Assembly (NCBI GenBank): GCA_019118445.1 | Contig: DWYY01000045.1 | Coordinates: forward strand, 1 to 64,000 | Direction: 5' to 3' | DNA: 64,000 nucleotides | Source: Candidatus Eisenbergiella merdipullorum | GTDB lineage: Bacteria; Bacillota; Clostridia; Lachnospirales; Lachnospiraceae | Shown here: in pieces, positions 36,678 to 46,154 of the stretch | Position numbering within the stretch: the first letter of the stretch is position 1 | Layout of the letters: each line of letters opens with the position of its first letter | Notes under the pieces: generated by a model | The model's input: only the letters and a program-made list of their open reading frames with translations | Database searches by the model: none | What the model was told of the DNA's origin: nothing | Position numbers and translations under genes: made by a program

Positions 36678-36795
36678 TCGATACCTGTCCTTTCTCTTCA
36701 TCTGTGAAAGCTGTCTGATGCCGTCCATTCCTGTGGAAAGGACGCATTTGCAAAATCAGTATAACGCACCGTTAAATAGAAATCAAGAATTTTCC

Positions 36796-37632
36796 CTACT
36801 CCTCCGCCGCATAATCCTGATAGGCTTCCATGAGCCGTCCCGTCTCCTGCTGCATCAGGCGGCCGCACTGTTCTTCCTCTCCGGCGAAAAAGGCGCTCCG
36901 GATGGAGGCGATGCGGGAGCTGTTGCGGGCGTCCGTCCAGGCTTCCTTTCTCGCCGTCACCTGCTCTTCCAGCTTCAGGGATGCCTCATAATATTCCCCG
37001 TGCTCCGTCAGGAATGCCAGATACTCCTGTTCGGAAAGCCGCATCCTTTTGGCTGCGAGGAAGACAAGAAGGCTTTCCTGCGCCCCGGCAAGGCGGTATG
37101 CCTTTTCAAAAGAATCCGCCGCCTTCCGGAACAGAAAGAGGCCGGCCTGCGCCACTCCCAGGTTATGCCAGATCTTTCCTTCAAAGGAAGGGATCAGGTT
37201 CTCCTTCTGTGCCAGCATGCTGCGGTATTCCCGGATCGCCATGGCAAAGCGGCGGTTCTCAAGGAAATAGTCCGCCCTCGCCTTCTGCTTTTCCGGCAGC
37301 GACACATCGGCGCTCAGCCGGATGAGCTGCTGCGTGTCCCGAATCTCCTTTTCACTGCAGATACCCACGTATTCCAGGATCTGAGGCACTATCGTTTCCG
37401 GCTTTTCCTTTCCCTTGATGAGCGCGCGCAGCCTAGCGGCGAGCTCCGGCAGGGCGCACTGCTCCCCGATCCAGTCGGCGAGCGCTTTGGTAAAAAAGGA
37501 CGCGTCCACCAGTCCGGCGTTTTCCCTAAAGAAAAAACACAGCTCCTCAATGCAGAAAACACGAGTCCTCGTCTTTTCAAATGTATATGGAATTTTCGCA
37601 TATTGCCCGAGGCATAATACCGCTTTTCCCAT
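36796..37632 (-). CDS. TPR-like hypothetical protein downstream of DUF5716 homologue
   Basis: Helical repeats (IWHNLGVAQAGLFLFRKAADSFEKAYRL); apparent operon with next two genes. Confidence 0.7.
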   Translation of the reverse strand: MGKAVLCLGQYAKIPYTFEKTRTRVFCIEELCFFFRENAGLVDASFFTKALADWIGEQCALPELAARLRALIKGKEKPETIVPQILEYVGICSEKEIRDTQQLIRLSADVSLPEKQKARADYFLENRRFAMAIREYRSMLAQKENLIPSFEGKIWHNLGVAQAGLFLFRKAADSFEKAYRLAGAQESLLVFLAAKRMRLSEQEYLAFLTEHGEYYEASLKLEEQVTARKEAWTDARNSSRIASIRSAFFAGEEEQCGRLMQQETGRLMEAYQDYAAEE

Positions 37633-37645
37633 CGTTTCCTTCCTT

Positions 37646-39013
37646 TCAGTCCTCCAGCATGTGCACCAGCGGAAAGCTCTCTTCCCAGGCCAGCCCGGAA
37701 GAAGGATAAAAGTCCCCGAAGCCTTTATCCTCCATCCTAAGCTTCACCGTCTCCTCATCCGGGCAGGAGGCTGTCAGATGTATCCGGGTGGTGTGCGGCG
37801 GCCTGTCCGGTATTCCGTCCAGAGTCACGATGACCTCTCTGGCTTTCCGGCCGCTCACCGGGGTCAGGCGCAGAGAAAAGGTGCGGTCCGCATCCAGCAG
37901 GAAATCACATTCCCCTCTCGCGTCAAACCAGTTCATTCCCGCGTCCAGAAGGGCGAAATAGGCTTCTTCTCCCCGCCGCATGGCCTCCAGCCCGAGATTC
38001 ACCTTCAGCATATCGCCGCCCAGATAGACGTATTCCCTGGCAGCGGTTCCCTGACTGGGACTTTTTGCCTTTCCGCCATAGCAGGCTCCCTTGCTGTAGA
38101 GGTTGTTGCCCTGAAATACGCGGCGGTTCCGGCAAAGCAGGGAAAGGGACTTTCTGTACCAGTCTCCCCCAAATCCGTCCCCGATCAGATAAATGGTATC
38201 GATGATCTTTCCCGCCGAAAGCTGCTGGAACGAGGACGCAAACGCTTCATCCAGTTTCTCTTTTCTCTCCTCCGACAGCTCCGCTTCCTGCCCGCCGTCC
38301 CCTGGAATGCTCTGTTCCATCGCGGGAAGCCTCCGCTCCACCGCAGGGTGTTCTTCCTCACGGACCGTCACAGTCACGGGCCTGGTGTGAGGATCGGCTT
38401 CGAACATCAAGGTCTTCAGCGTCCGTCCGCTGAAATCGCAGACCAGGCACAGATGTCTCCACAGTTCTTCCGGCTGATTGATATTATAGTAAAAAAAGCT
38501 TTCAGCCCTGCTCTGGCAGGACACCCTTTCCGGCGGAAGGGAGAGCAGGAACGCGATCCTTTCCACCATTTCCAGCGCCTGCCTGTCCACTTTTTCAAGG
38601 GTGAACATAAAAAATTCCGCCTTTTCCGGCCGCAGGAGCCCGCCCAGCAGGGAAAGGCTCCGTTTGATGAAAAGCGCGAGAAGCGCCGTCGCCTCAAAGA
38701 TCTCTCCGCCCGCCTCCACCTTTTCCTGGGACAGCGCGCGCGAAAGGAGCCGGTCAACCAGCACGCCTTCCTGACTTCCTGCCGTCTCCAGCGCCTCTTT
38801 TCCGTAGGTCCATACATCCCGGTCCGTCCTGCGGCACAAAACAGCGGGGATCATGGAGTCCTCCCCGCCGTTTTGTGCGGGAAGGGTCTCCGGTTTCTTT
38901 TCTCCGGGGAGCCAGTAACTGATCTGCGCGAACCTGTCGTCCAGGTCCATTCCCAGGATGCCGCCCTGTATTCCCTTTTTTTCCGAATTTCCCAGAAACA
39001 TTTTTCCCTCCAT
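37646..39013 (-). CDS. DUF5716-like protein with Hsp70/actin-type ATPase fold features
   Basis: GILGMDLDDRFAQISYW, LCLVCDFSGRTLKTLMFEA, IYLIGDGFGGDWY, VFQGNNLYSKGACYGG resemble Hsp70 phosphate/adenosine motifs. Confidence 0.72.
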   Translation of the reverse strand: MEGKMFLGNSEKKGIQGGILGMDLDDRFAQISYWLPGEKKPETLPAQNGGEDSMIPAVLCRRTDRDVWTYGKEALETAGSQEGVLVDRLLSRALSQEKVEAGGEIFEATALLALFIKRSLSLLGGLLRPEKAEFFMFTLEKVDRQALEMVERIAFLLSLPPERVSCQSRAESFFYYNINQPEELWRHLCLVCDFSGRTLKTLMFEADPHTRPVTVTVREEEHPAVERRLPAMEQSIPGDGGQEAELSEERKEKLDEAFASSFQQLSAGKIIDTIYLIGDGFGGDWYRKSLSLLCRNRRVFQGNNLYSKGACYGGKAKSPSQGTAAREYVYLGGDMLKVNLGLEAMRRGEEAYFALLDAGMNWFDARGECDFLLDADRTFSLRLTPVSGRKAREVIVTLDGIPDRPPHTTRIHLTASCPDEETVKLRMEDKGFGDFYPSSGLAWEESFPLVHMLED

Positions 39014-42000
39014 TATCTGGACGGATCCGTTTTTATGGGTTCAAACAGCCCATCCGTCATCCACTCCGTCATCAGATACTGCTCCAGAAGCTCCTGCGAT
39101 TCTCCTTTTTCCCCGATCAGCCAGTGGGAGATCACGTCGTTTAAAAGACCGTAACGGGTCCCCTTCACCAGCAGGTTTTCTTCCGCCTTCAGTTCTCCCT
39201 CATCCAGCCGCGCATCTCCCATTTCCGAAAAGGTTTCCGTAATATAATACTGCAGGCTCTCGCCCGCAAACAGGACGAACTGCGCGGAATAGATGCCCGC
39301 GTAGACATGCTGCATCTGCATGACGCGCATCGGCCCATGGCCTGCCTCCGGCGCTGACGGCCGCTCGATCCGGTAATGGATGGAAACCGGGTGTTCCCCG
39401 CTTCCCTTATAGACTACCATGGTCTTATCGAGCATCATCTCCGCGCCGTCCAGGATATCCGCGTACTCCTGGAACAGCGGGAGCTTCATCCCGGCGTTTA
39501 TCAGCCTTTCCCCGAGCCTGCGGATCATGCCGTCCGTCTCCTCGTTCCTTTCTTCCCGGTGCCTGGAATAATACTCCAGATAGGCGAGGGCGCACATGTC
39601 CGTGAGCGCTTCTCCGCCGGCTTCCACCCTGGCGATATCCCTCAGCACGTAAGGAGCCATTTCTTCCCCTTCCATTAAGAAGAGGCCGCTTGCGCGGTGC
39701 AGAAAGGCTTCCTCCAGGTCCGTCCTCCCTCCTTCGCCCACATAACGCCGCAGGAGCCCGGTGCGCTTCATCACATCATCCCCGGTGAAAAGGAGCTGGA
39801 TCAGCAGCCTTTCCGTCAGCCGGTAGGTATCCACCGCGAAATCATCCGCCGCTTTTCTGATCTGAAGCAGTTCCCCGCTGCTGCCCTCATAATGCTCCGC
39901 CAGCCAGGACAGGATGTAGCTGTCATATTTCCCCCGGAAAAAGGCGCTGCAGGCGATTGCCATCAGACGTTCCTCCCCCTCATGCTGCCCGCTTTCCAGC
40001 AGCCTGCTGGAAAGACGCAGGAGGATTTCCGCGGGTTCCTTCTCCAGATCCAGCCCTGCCAGCCATTCATATGCTTTTTCATAGAAGGAACGCAGCACCA
40101 GAAATCCCACCGTCTCATAAACCTCCGGGGTTTCCGTCTGCGGCCGCTCCATTTCCTGCAGGAGCAGGTCCAACTCCTCCATATTGTCATGCTCATAATA
40201 ATACCGGAGCAGGGCCATGCGGACCGCCCGGGCTAAGGCGGGCAGGATTTCCTGCCGCCCGGCAAGATACCGCAGCCTGGAAGCGTTGTTTTTCGTAACG
40301 TTGATCTTTCCTTTCCGTATCTCGCAGAAATACAGGTCGCAGCCAAGCACCCCTTCTGAAAAGGGGGCGATCTGCTTCATGCACAGGGCGGGATTCATCA
40401 GACGGGTCAGCGTATGCGCCCTCCCGGCCGAATAGCGGTTATGCTCTTCATCCTCCAGGAAGATCTCATAGTCCCGGTCGTAGATCTCCACATAGGCACG
40501 GCCGTTTTCCACCGGCCAGGTCTGTTCGCCCCGCAGCTTTGCGTGGACCACTACCGCCTGCCGGATATCCTCCCCTTCGCAGTCGAGCTGCTGGAGAAAA
40601 AGCACCTGCGCCAGCGCCCGGCAGTTATCCTTCGTCAGCATCCCATCTTCCAGCACACTCTGATACAGACAGGCAAGGTCGCGGCTCATCCTGCCGCGGT
40701 AGAGCTGCTGCAGGAGGAACCGCTCCATCTGCCCTCTGTAAGTCTGATAAAGCTCCGGAAATTCATCCCTGTGCTTCTGCACATAGGCATACAGATAGGC
40801 GCAGCGGTCCTGATCCAGGTTGCTCTGATAGGCAAAATACATCAGCGCGGCGCGTGGGATCTCCGTTTCCTGCTCCAGATCCACAGAAAGCATGAAATAC
40901 TCATACAGCCTGGTCACGCGCAGATCCTGTTCCACGCCCAGCCGATACCATTCCAGCCACTCCGGCCCGGCCTTGTTTCCCTTGATCAGAAGGGAGCAGA
41001 TGGCCTGCAGCAGGGAGGCGTCCGGCCTCTTTTCATAACAGAGGCGGAGCGTGTCGAACAGGGACCTGCTGAAATATTTTTCCTTTTCCGCCAGATATGC
41101 CAGATGTCCGGCCAAGTCCGGCGAAATGATGCCGCAGCGCGCCCCGTAGTGCAGCACCTGCCGTTCAAACGCGCCAAGCTTCATGATGAGCGTGGGGCTG
41201 AAATTCAGAAGCTGCACCGCCTCCAGATAGAGCACAGGACTGATGGCGCCATGCTCAAACTGATCCTCCAGAAACAGCCACTTGCGCGATGCGCTTCTCT
41301 GAAGCGCCGGGGAAAGATAAAGCTGAAGCCATGCGATCCGCCAGCTTTCCCGGTTCGCCCTGTGCGCTTCTTCCACATTCATGGCGACCTTAGCCGTGTA
41401 TCTCTCGTCCCGCTGATACAGGCTGGACAGATACAGATAATAACAGTACAGCTCCGCTCCGTCTGCCCGTGCCGTCACCGCGGTCTGCTTCAGGATCCTT
41501 CCCGCCTCTTCAAAGCGTTCCTCCGTGATCAGAAGATGGGCCTGATACAGCTTCACCTCCGGCGCTCTGTCGTTAAGGCGGTGCAGCCGTTCCACCACCT
41601 CAGCCGTCCGCGCCTGCCACTGCACCGTGTTCAGCCGCTTCATCTTCAGCTCCTGATACAGCTTTATAAGCTCTGCCGTCATCCGCTTCCATTCCCTGCG
41701 CCTTCCGTCGTTTCGGGATGGGGATGGCCTTTCCGTGATCACGGCCACCGTGATCTCCAGGCAGTCCGTCTCCTGCCCGTCCTGCGCTCTAAGAGTTCCA
41801 CAGGAGGTCCGCAGGCGCAGTCTGCCGAAATTTTTCCCTCCATGCAGTCTGGAAGGGCTTACAAAGACCGGAAGACTGCACTGATTTCCCAGAAAATCCT
41901 CTTCCGAAAGCACACTTTTCTCCAAGGAAAGGAACTCTCCCTCCGCCTCCACGCGCAGCCTGGTATAGCCCCAGCCGCTCTGCTTAATTACGAACATTTC

Positions 42001-42693
42001 GCACAGCTGCTCTTCGTTCTGCCTGGAGCCGGAAGCGTTTACCACCAGTTCCTTCGCCGGAATAAAATATTCCACGGGCGGCTTCTTTCCAGCGGATACC
42101 AGAAATTCCTCCAGATTCTGCCCGTTTCCCGGGCTGCGGGACAGTCCCTTGTACAGGTTTCGGTACTTTCTGTCGTTTCCGGAAAGCAGCTTCACAAAAG
42201 AAGACGAATAAAACAGCTTCTCCGCCTCCTGCCAGTTCTCCCTGGCAAGCCGCACGAAGTGGAACAGACCGGAGGACTCCCCTTCCCGGTCATTCTCTGC
42301 GGCCTGTGTTTCCCGGCCGTCCGGGGATGCCAAAGGCCCTCCGCCCTGTATTTTTACATGGAAGGGAAGCTCATATTCTCCGCAGTCGGAAAGGATCACA
42401 AATCTGCCCGAACGCTCGTCCCCTTCCCGCATACCAGCGGAATCAAAACGCCAGGAGATGCTCTCCGACATTCCTGAAAAGGAAGGGGTCAAACACTCCA
42501 TCCGCTCTTCCATGCACAGGACATATCCCGCCGCAGGCTTTTCGTCGCCGGAGGAAACCTCAAAAAAGCCCTCCCGGACCTCCTCCCGGTTCAGCTCCAG
42601 TTCGAGCCTCTGACCGGAAAGGGACAGAGGGCCCCTTTTTTCTTCCCAGCCATCCTGTGAAATACGCTTCATCATGTCCATCATGGCCCTCAC
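39013..42693 (-). CDS. DUF5717-like large TPR-rich protein
   Basis: 1226 aa, no obvious signal peptide or TM; N-terminal beta-rich segment then helical repeats; TAATG overlap with DUF5716 homologue. Confidence 0.72.
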   Translation of the reverse strand: MRAMMDMMKRISQDGWEEKRGPLSLSGQRLELELNREEVREGFFEVSSGDEKPAAGYVLCMEERMECLTPSFSGMSESISWRFDSAGMREGDERSGRFVILSDCGEYELPFHVKIQGGGPLASPDGRETQAAENDREGESSGLFHFVRLARENWQEAEKLFYSSSFVKLLSGNDRKYRNLYKGLSRSPGNGQNLEEFLVSAGKKPPVEYFIPAKELVVNASGSRQNEEQLCEMFVIKQSGWGYTRLRVEAEGEFLSLEKSVLSEEDFLGNQCSLPVFVSPSRLHGGKNFGRLRLRTSCGTLRAQDGQETDCLEITVAVITERPSPSRNDGRRREWKRMTAELIKLYQELKMKRLNTVQWQARTAEVVERLHRLNDRAPEVKLYQAHLLITEERFEEAGRILKQTAVTARADGAELYCYYLYLSSLYQRDERYTAKVAMNVEEAHRANRESWRIAWLQLYLSPALQRSASRKWLFLEDQFEHGAISPVLYLEAVQLLNFSPTLIMKLGAFERQVLHYGARCGIISPDLAGHLAYLAEKEKYFSRSLFDTLRLCYEKRPDASLLQAICSLLIKGNKAGPEWLEWYRLGVEQDLRVTRLYEYFMLSVDLEQETEIPRAALMYFAYQSNLDQDRCAYLYAYVQKHRDEFPELYQTYRGQMERFLLQQLYRGRMSRDLACLYQSVLEDGMLTKDNCRALAQVLFLQQLDCEGEDIRQAVVVHAKLRGEQTWPVENGRAYVEIYDRDYEIFLEDEEHNRYSAGRAHTLTRLMNPALCMKQIAPFSEGVLGCDLYFCEIRKGKINVTKNNASRLRYLAGRQEILPALARAVRMALLRYYYEHDNMEELDLLLQEMERPQTETPEVYETVGFLVLRSFYEKAYEWLAGLDLEKEPAEILLRLSSRLLESGQHEGEERLMAIACSAFFRGKYDSYILSWLAEHYEGSSGELLQIRKAADDFAVDTYRLTERLLIQLLFTGDDVMKRTGLLRRYVGEGGRTDLEEAFLHRASGLFLMEGEEMAPYVLRDIARVEAGGEALTDMCALAYLEYYSRHREERNEETDGMIRRLGERLINAGMKLPLFQEYADILDGAEMMLDKTMVVYKGSGEHPVSIHYRIERPSAPEAGHGPMRVMQMQHVYAGIYSAQFVLFAGESLQYYITETFSEMGDARLDEGELKAEENLLVKGTRYGLLNDVISHWLIGEKGESQELLEQYLMTEWMTDGLFEPIKTDPSR

Positions 42694-42705
42694 CTCCCCT
42701 GCAAT

Positions 42706-42731
42706 ACTTTCCGGTCACAGGATGACCGGAA
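42706..42731 (-). promoter_or_regulatory. Hairpin in leader of DUF5717-like gene
   Basis: TTCCGGTCA-cagga-TGACCGGAA just upstream of the SD region. Confidence 0.5.
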
Positions 42732-42884
42732 GCCTTGCATTTCCATCTCAAAAGCATTAATATCAGTATACAGTATAACATCACCGGCCGGGATTTCGCA
42801 ACACGTTGTGAGCCTCCGGCCTACTGAAAGGGAGCGCCTGTTCATGAGCATAGGTAGCTGCGAAGCAGCGGAAAGGAGCCTTCT

Positions 42885-43982
42885 ATGGCAGCAAATACCC
42901 CGTTTCACGGAAGTGATCTTGAAAAGATCGAACAGCTTTACGGCATTCCAAAGGAAAAGATCATAGGCTTCGGCTCCAATGTCAACCCTCTCGGGCTTTC
43001 TCCCCGGCTGAAGGAGTATCTGGCCCCCCGACTGGATGTACTCTCCTCCTACCCGGACCGGGAATATACGGGACTGAGAAAAGCGATTGCAGCCTACACG
43101 AAGGCAGATGCGGCGCACGTGCTGTGCGGCAACGGATCCACGGAACTGATCTCCGCCTGCATCCGGGCGCTTTCTCCCGAACGGGCGCTGCTGGTTTCTC
43201 CCTCCTATTCCGAATACGAAAGAGAGCTTAGGCTTGTGGGCTGTGTTCCGGACTATTTCGCCCTTTCAGAGGAAAGGGATTTCCAGCCGGATACCACAGA
43301 GCTTATCCGGCGTCTGGAAGAGACTCCATCCGTCCGGATGCTCATTCTGTGCAATCCCAATAATCCTACCTCCGGAGCTTTCAATGTTTCCGGGCTTCGG
43401 GAGCTCCTTTCCTTCTGTCAGGATGCGGGCATCCATGTGATGGTGGATGAAACCTACGCGGAATTTGCCCCGGATGTGGACTCCATTTCCGCCATCCCGC
43501 TTGCGAAGGAATTTTCCTGCCTCGTCGTTCTGCGGGGAATTTCCAAATTCTGGGCCGCTCCGGGACTGCGGCTCGGCTACGCCGTCACCTCAGACGCAGC
43601 GCTCCGGGAAACGGTCCTTTCCCGTAAGGATCCCTGGACCGTCAGCTCTCTGGCTGACCTGGCAGGACAGTTCCTGTTCTCGGATACAACATATATAGAA
43701 GAGACACGTTCGCTGATTTCTTCCGAGAGGCGGCGCATCCAGCAGGCGCTCTCCGGCCTTGCCGTCAAAACCTATCCCTGCTATGCCAATTTCATTCTCT
43801 GCCGCAACCTGAAAAAGGGCGTAAACGCCCATGTTCTGTTTGAAGCCGCAATAAGGCAGGGAATGATGATCCGGGACTGTTCCGATTTTCCGGGGCTGAA
43901 CAGGGATTTCTTCCGCTTCTGCTTCCTTCTGCCCAAACAGAATGACCGTCTGCTTTCCTGTCTCTCAGAGCTTCTCGGCTGA
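42885..43982 (+). CDS. PLP-dependent aminotransferase, HisC/CobD-like
   Basis: GFGSNVNPLGLSP, CNPNNPTSGAF, VDETYAEFAP, LRGISKFWAAPGLRLGYAV. Confidence 0.88.
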   Translation: MAANTPFHGSDLEKIEQLYGIPKEKIIGFGSNVNPLGLSPRLKEYLAPRLDVLSSYPDREYTGLRKAIAAYTKADAAHVLCGNGSTELISACIRALSPERALLVSPSYSEYERELRLVGCVPDYFALSEERDFQPDTTELIRRLEETPSVRMLILCNPNNPTSGAFNVSGLRELLSFCQDAGIHVMVDETYAEFAPDVDSISAIPLAKEFSCLVVLRGISKFWAAPGLRLGYAVTSDAALRETVLSRKDPWTVSSLADLAGQFLFSDTTYIEETRSLISSERRRIQQALSGLAVKTYPCYANFILCRNLKKGVNAHVLFEAAIRQGMMIRDCSDFPGLNRDFFRFCFLLPKQNDRLLSCLSELLG

Positions 43983-44043
43983 ACCGGCCGGGGAGCTTTT
44001 TTCACATTGCCGTCTGTTCTCCTGCCTTTTTATCATTCCCCTA

Positions 44044-44088
44044 TTGACAAACAACAGATTTTGAACTATTGTATTATTGTAATAATAC
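44044..44088 (+). promoter_or_regulatory. Promoter of gntR-ABC operon with overlapping palindromic operator
   Basis: TTGACA-N17-TATTGT; palindrome GTATTAT-TGTA-ATAATAC at 44071-44088. Confidence 0.7.
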
Positions 44089-44162
44089 GTTCAGTCAGAC
44101 GCAGACTGACTGCGGGTCCCGCTTAACTGCGGATCCATATTTTTAAAGAAAGGACTGATAGA

Positions 44163-44552
44163 ATGGCATGGAACCTTGATTCTGACCGCCCCATTTACGC
44201 GCAGCTGCTGGAACGCATCCAGCGGCAGATCGTGTCAGGCTTCTACGGCCCCGGAGATAAGCTTCCAAGCGTGAGGGAGCTTGCCGCCGAGGCGAGCGTG
44301 AACCCGAACACCATGCAGAAGGCCTTTGCGGAGCTGGAACGCAGCGGCCTGATCATCACCAAACGGACCAGCGGAAGATTTGTGACGGAGGATACCCATA
44401 TGATCGCACAGATTCGGACCAGTCTCGCGAAAGAAGAGATCCACAGCTTTCTGGGAAGGATGAAGGGACTGGGTTATGAAACACAGGACATCATCCATCT
44501 TCTGCAGGATGAAGAACAGACAGAGAGAGAAGAAAGGAGCGCGCAGGCATGA
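44163..44552 (+). CDS. GntR-family (YtrA-like) regulator
   Basis: PIYAQLLERIQRQIVSGFYGPGDKLPSVRELAAEASVNPNTMQKAFAELERSGLI. Confidence 0.93.
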   Translation: MAWNLDSDRPIYAQLLERIQRQIVSGFYGPGDKLPSVRELAAEASVNPNTMQKAFAELERSGLIITKRTSGRFVTEDTHMIAQIRTSLAKEEIHSFLGRMKGLGYETQDIIHLLQDEEQTEREERSAQA

Positions 44553-45256
44553 ATGACAGAAATGAACTGGCCGTCATCACCGGTCTCACAAAAAATTACG
44601 GCCGCCATACGGCGCTTTTTCCTCTGGATCTCACCATCCCCAGAGGGCGCATCATTGGCCTGCTCGGCCCCAACGGCAGCGGCAAGACCACGCTGATCAA
44701 GCTCCTGTGCGGCCTGCTCACCCCCACCTCAGGGAAAATTTTGATCGACGGCTTCGCTCCCGGCGTGGAGACCAAAAAGCACGTTTCCTATCTGCCGGAG
44801 CGCAGCTACATGACCAGCAGCAGGAAGGTTTCCGATCTGATGGGTTATTTCAGCGATTTTTATGAGGATTTTGACCCCAAAAAGGCGTTGTCCATGCTGG
44901 ACGCCCTGCACATTGACGAAGACGCCGCGATGAAATCCCTTTCCAAGGGCACGAAGGAAAAGGTCCAGCTCCTCTTCGTCATGAGCCGGAACGCGGACCT
45001 GTACATCCTGGATGAACCCATCGCCGGCGTGGACCCTGCGGCCAGGGACTATATCCTAAAGACCATCATTTCCAATTACAATGAAAACGCCAGCATACTT
45101 CTGTCCACCCATCTGATCTCAGATATCGAGACTGTGCTGGACGACGTGATCTTTTTGAAAAACGGGCAGCTCATGCTGCAGTCCTCTGTGGAGGATATCC
45201 GTTCCCGCTACGGGAAATCCGTAGACGGCTATTTCAGGGAGGTGTTTGCATGTTAA
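44549..45256 (+). CDS. ABC transporter ATP-binding protein
   Basis: Walker A LLGPNGSGKTTLIK; SKGTKEKVQL; Walker B DLYILDEPIAGVDP. Confidence 0.95.
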   Translation: MNDRNELAVITGLTKNYGRHTALFPLDLTIPRGRIIGLLGPNGSGKTTLIKLLCGLLTPTSGKILIDGFAPGVETKKHVSYLPERSYMTSSRKVSDLMGYFSDFYEDFDPKKALSMLDALHIDEDAAMKSLSKGTKEKVQLLFVMSRNADLYILDEPIAGVDPAARDYILKTIISNYNENASILLSTHLISDIETVLDDVIFLKNGQLMLQSSVEDIRSRYGKSVDGYFREVFAC

Positions 45257-46083
45257 GCCGTTTGATTCGTCATGAATGGAAGGAAACCTGGCGCATTCCC
45301 GCCATTTCCTGTATCGTCATCCTCGCCCTTACGCTGGTATGCTTTATCTGCTTCAGGCGGATGCAGCCGCCTGCGGACGCATCCGCGATCAATGCGGGAG
45401 CGTTTGTGATCATGATGCTTTACTGTCTGCTGGTCAGTTGTATCGGCATCGTGATGACCATCTTTATCGCAATCCGCTTTTACAGAAACCTGTATACGGA
45501 GGAAGGCTATCTGATGCACACGCTCCCGGTCACTCCCAGGCAGCTCGTTGTCTCCAAGATGCTGGTCGCCGTCCTGTGGATGTTTGTTCTGTCCCTGCTG
45601 ACACTCTGGGCGATCTGCTGCATCCTTCTGTTCGGAGTCCCGGCCATGGTAAATGTTGACATGACCATTGTAGGCCAGTTTTTGCGGCAGTATTTTCCGC
45701 AGATCTTCGGCATGGGGCCTGTGGCATTCCTCCTTTTTTATGTGGTGCTTTCCCTGGTTTCCTCTTTCAGCGGCGTACTGCTCGTCTACGCGGCGATCTC
45801 TCTGGGACAGCTCTTTTCCAGGCATAAGGTGATGGCCTCGATCCTTTGCTACATTGGCTTTTCCATGCTGATCCAGACCGTGACCACCCTCCTGATGACG
45901 CCTTCCCTGACCAGGCTGGTCCTCACCGAAGACCTGGTGGAGACAACTACCGGGATTCCCGCCTACTTCGGCTCTTATATGAGGGAAATCCTGCTGCTGT
46001 CGATGGCAGGCTCTGCCATCTGCGCTGTGATCTCCTACATCCTGACGGAATATATCATGAGCAGGCAGCTGAATCTGGATTAA
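45250..46083 (+). CDS. ABC transporter permease
   Basis: Multi-TM protein overlapping the ATPase gene. Confidence 0.85.
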   Translation: MLSRLIRHEWKETWRIPAISCIVILALTLVCFICFRRMQPPADASAINAGAFVIMMLYCLLVSCIGIVMTIFIAIRFYRNLYTEEGYLMHTLPVTPRQLVVSKMLVAVLWMFVLSLLTLWAICCILLFGVPAMVNVDMTIVGQFLRQYFPQIFGMGPVAFLLFYVVLSLVSSFSGVLLVYAAISLGQLFSRHKVMASILCYIGFSMLIQTVTTLLMTPSLTRLVLTEDLVETTTGIPAYFGSYMREILLLSMAGSAICAVISYILTEYIMSRQLNLD

Positions 46084-46154
46084 GGCAGTCCTTCCGGAAC
46101 CTTTTCCTGTGCGGCGTCATACCATATTCGTAAGCAAATCTGCGAGGTTCCCAT

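Noticed and set aside
40414-42477. 687-aa plus-strand ORF
   Set aside because: Antisense to the DUF5717-like gene; no recognisable domain and composition typical of shadow ORFs.
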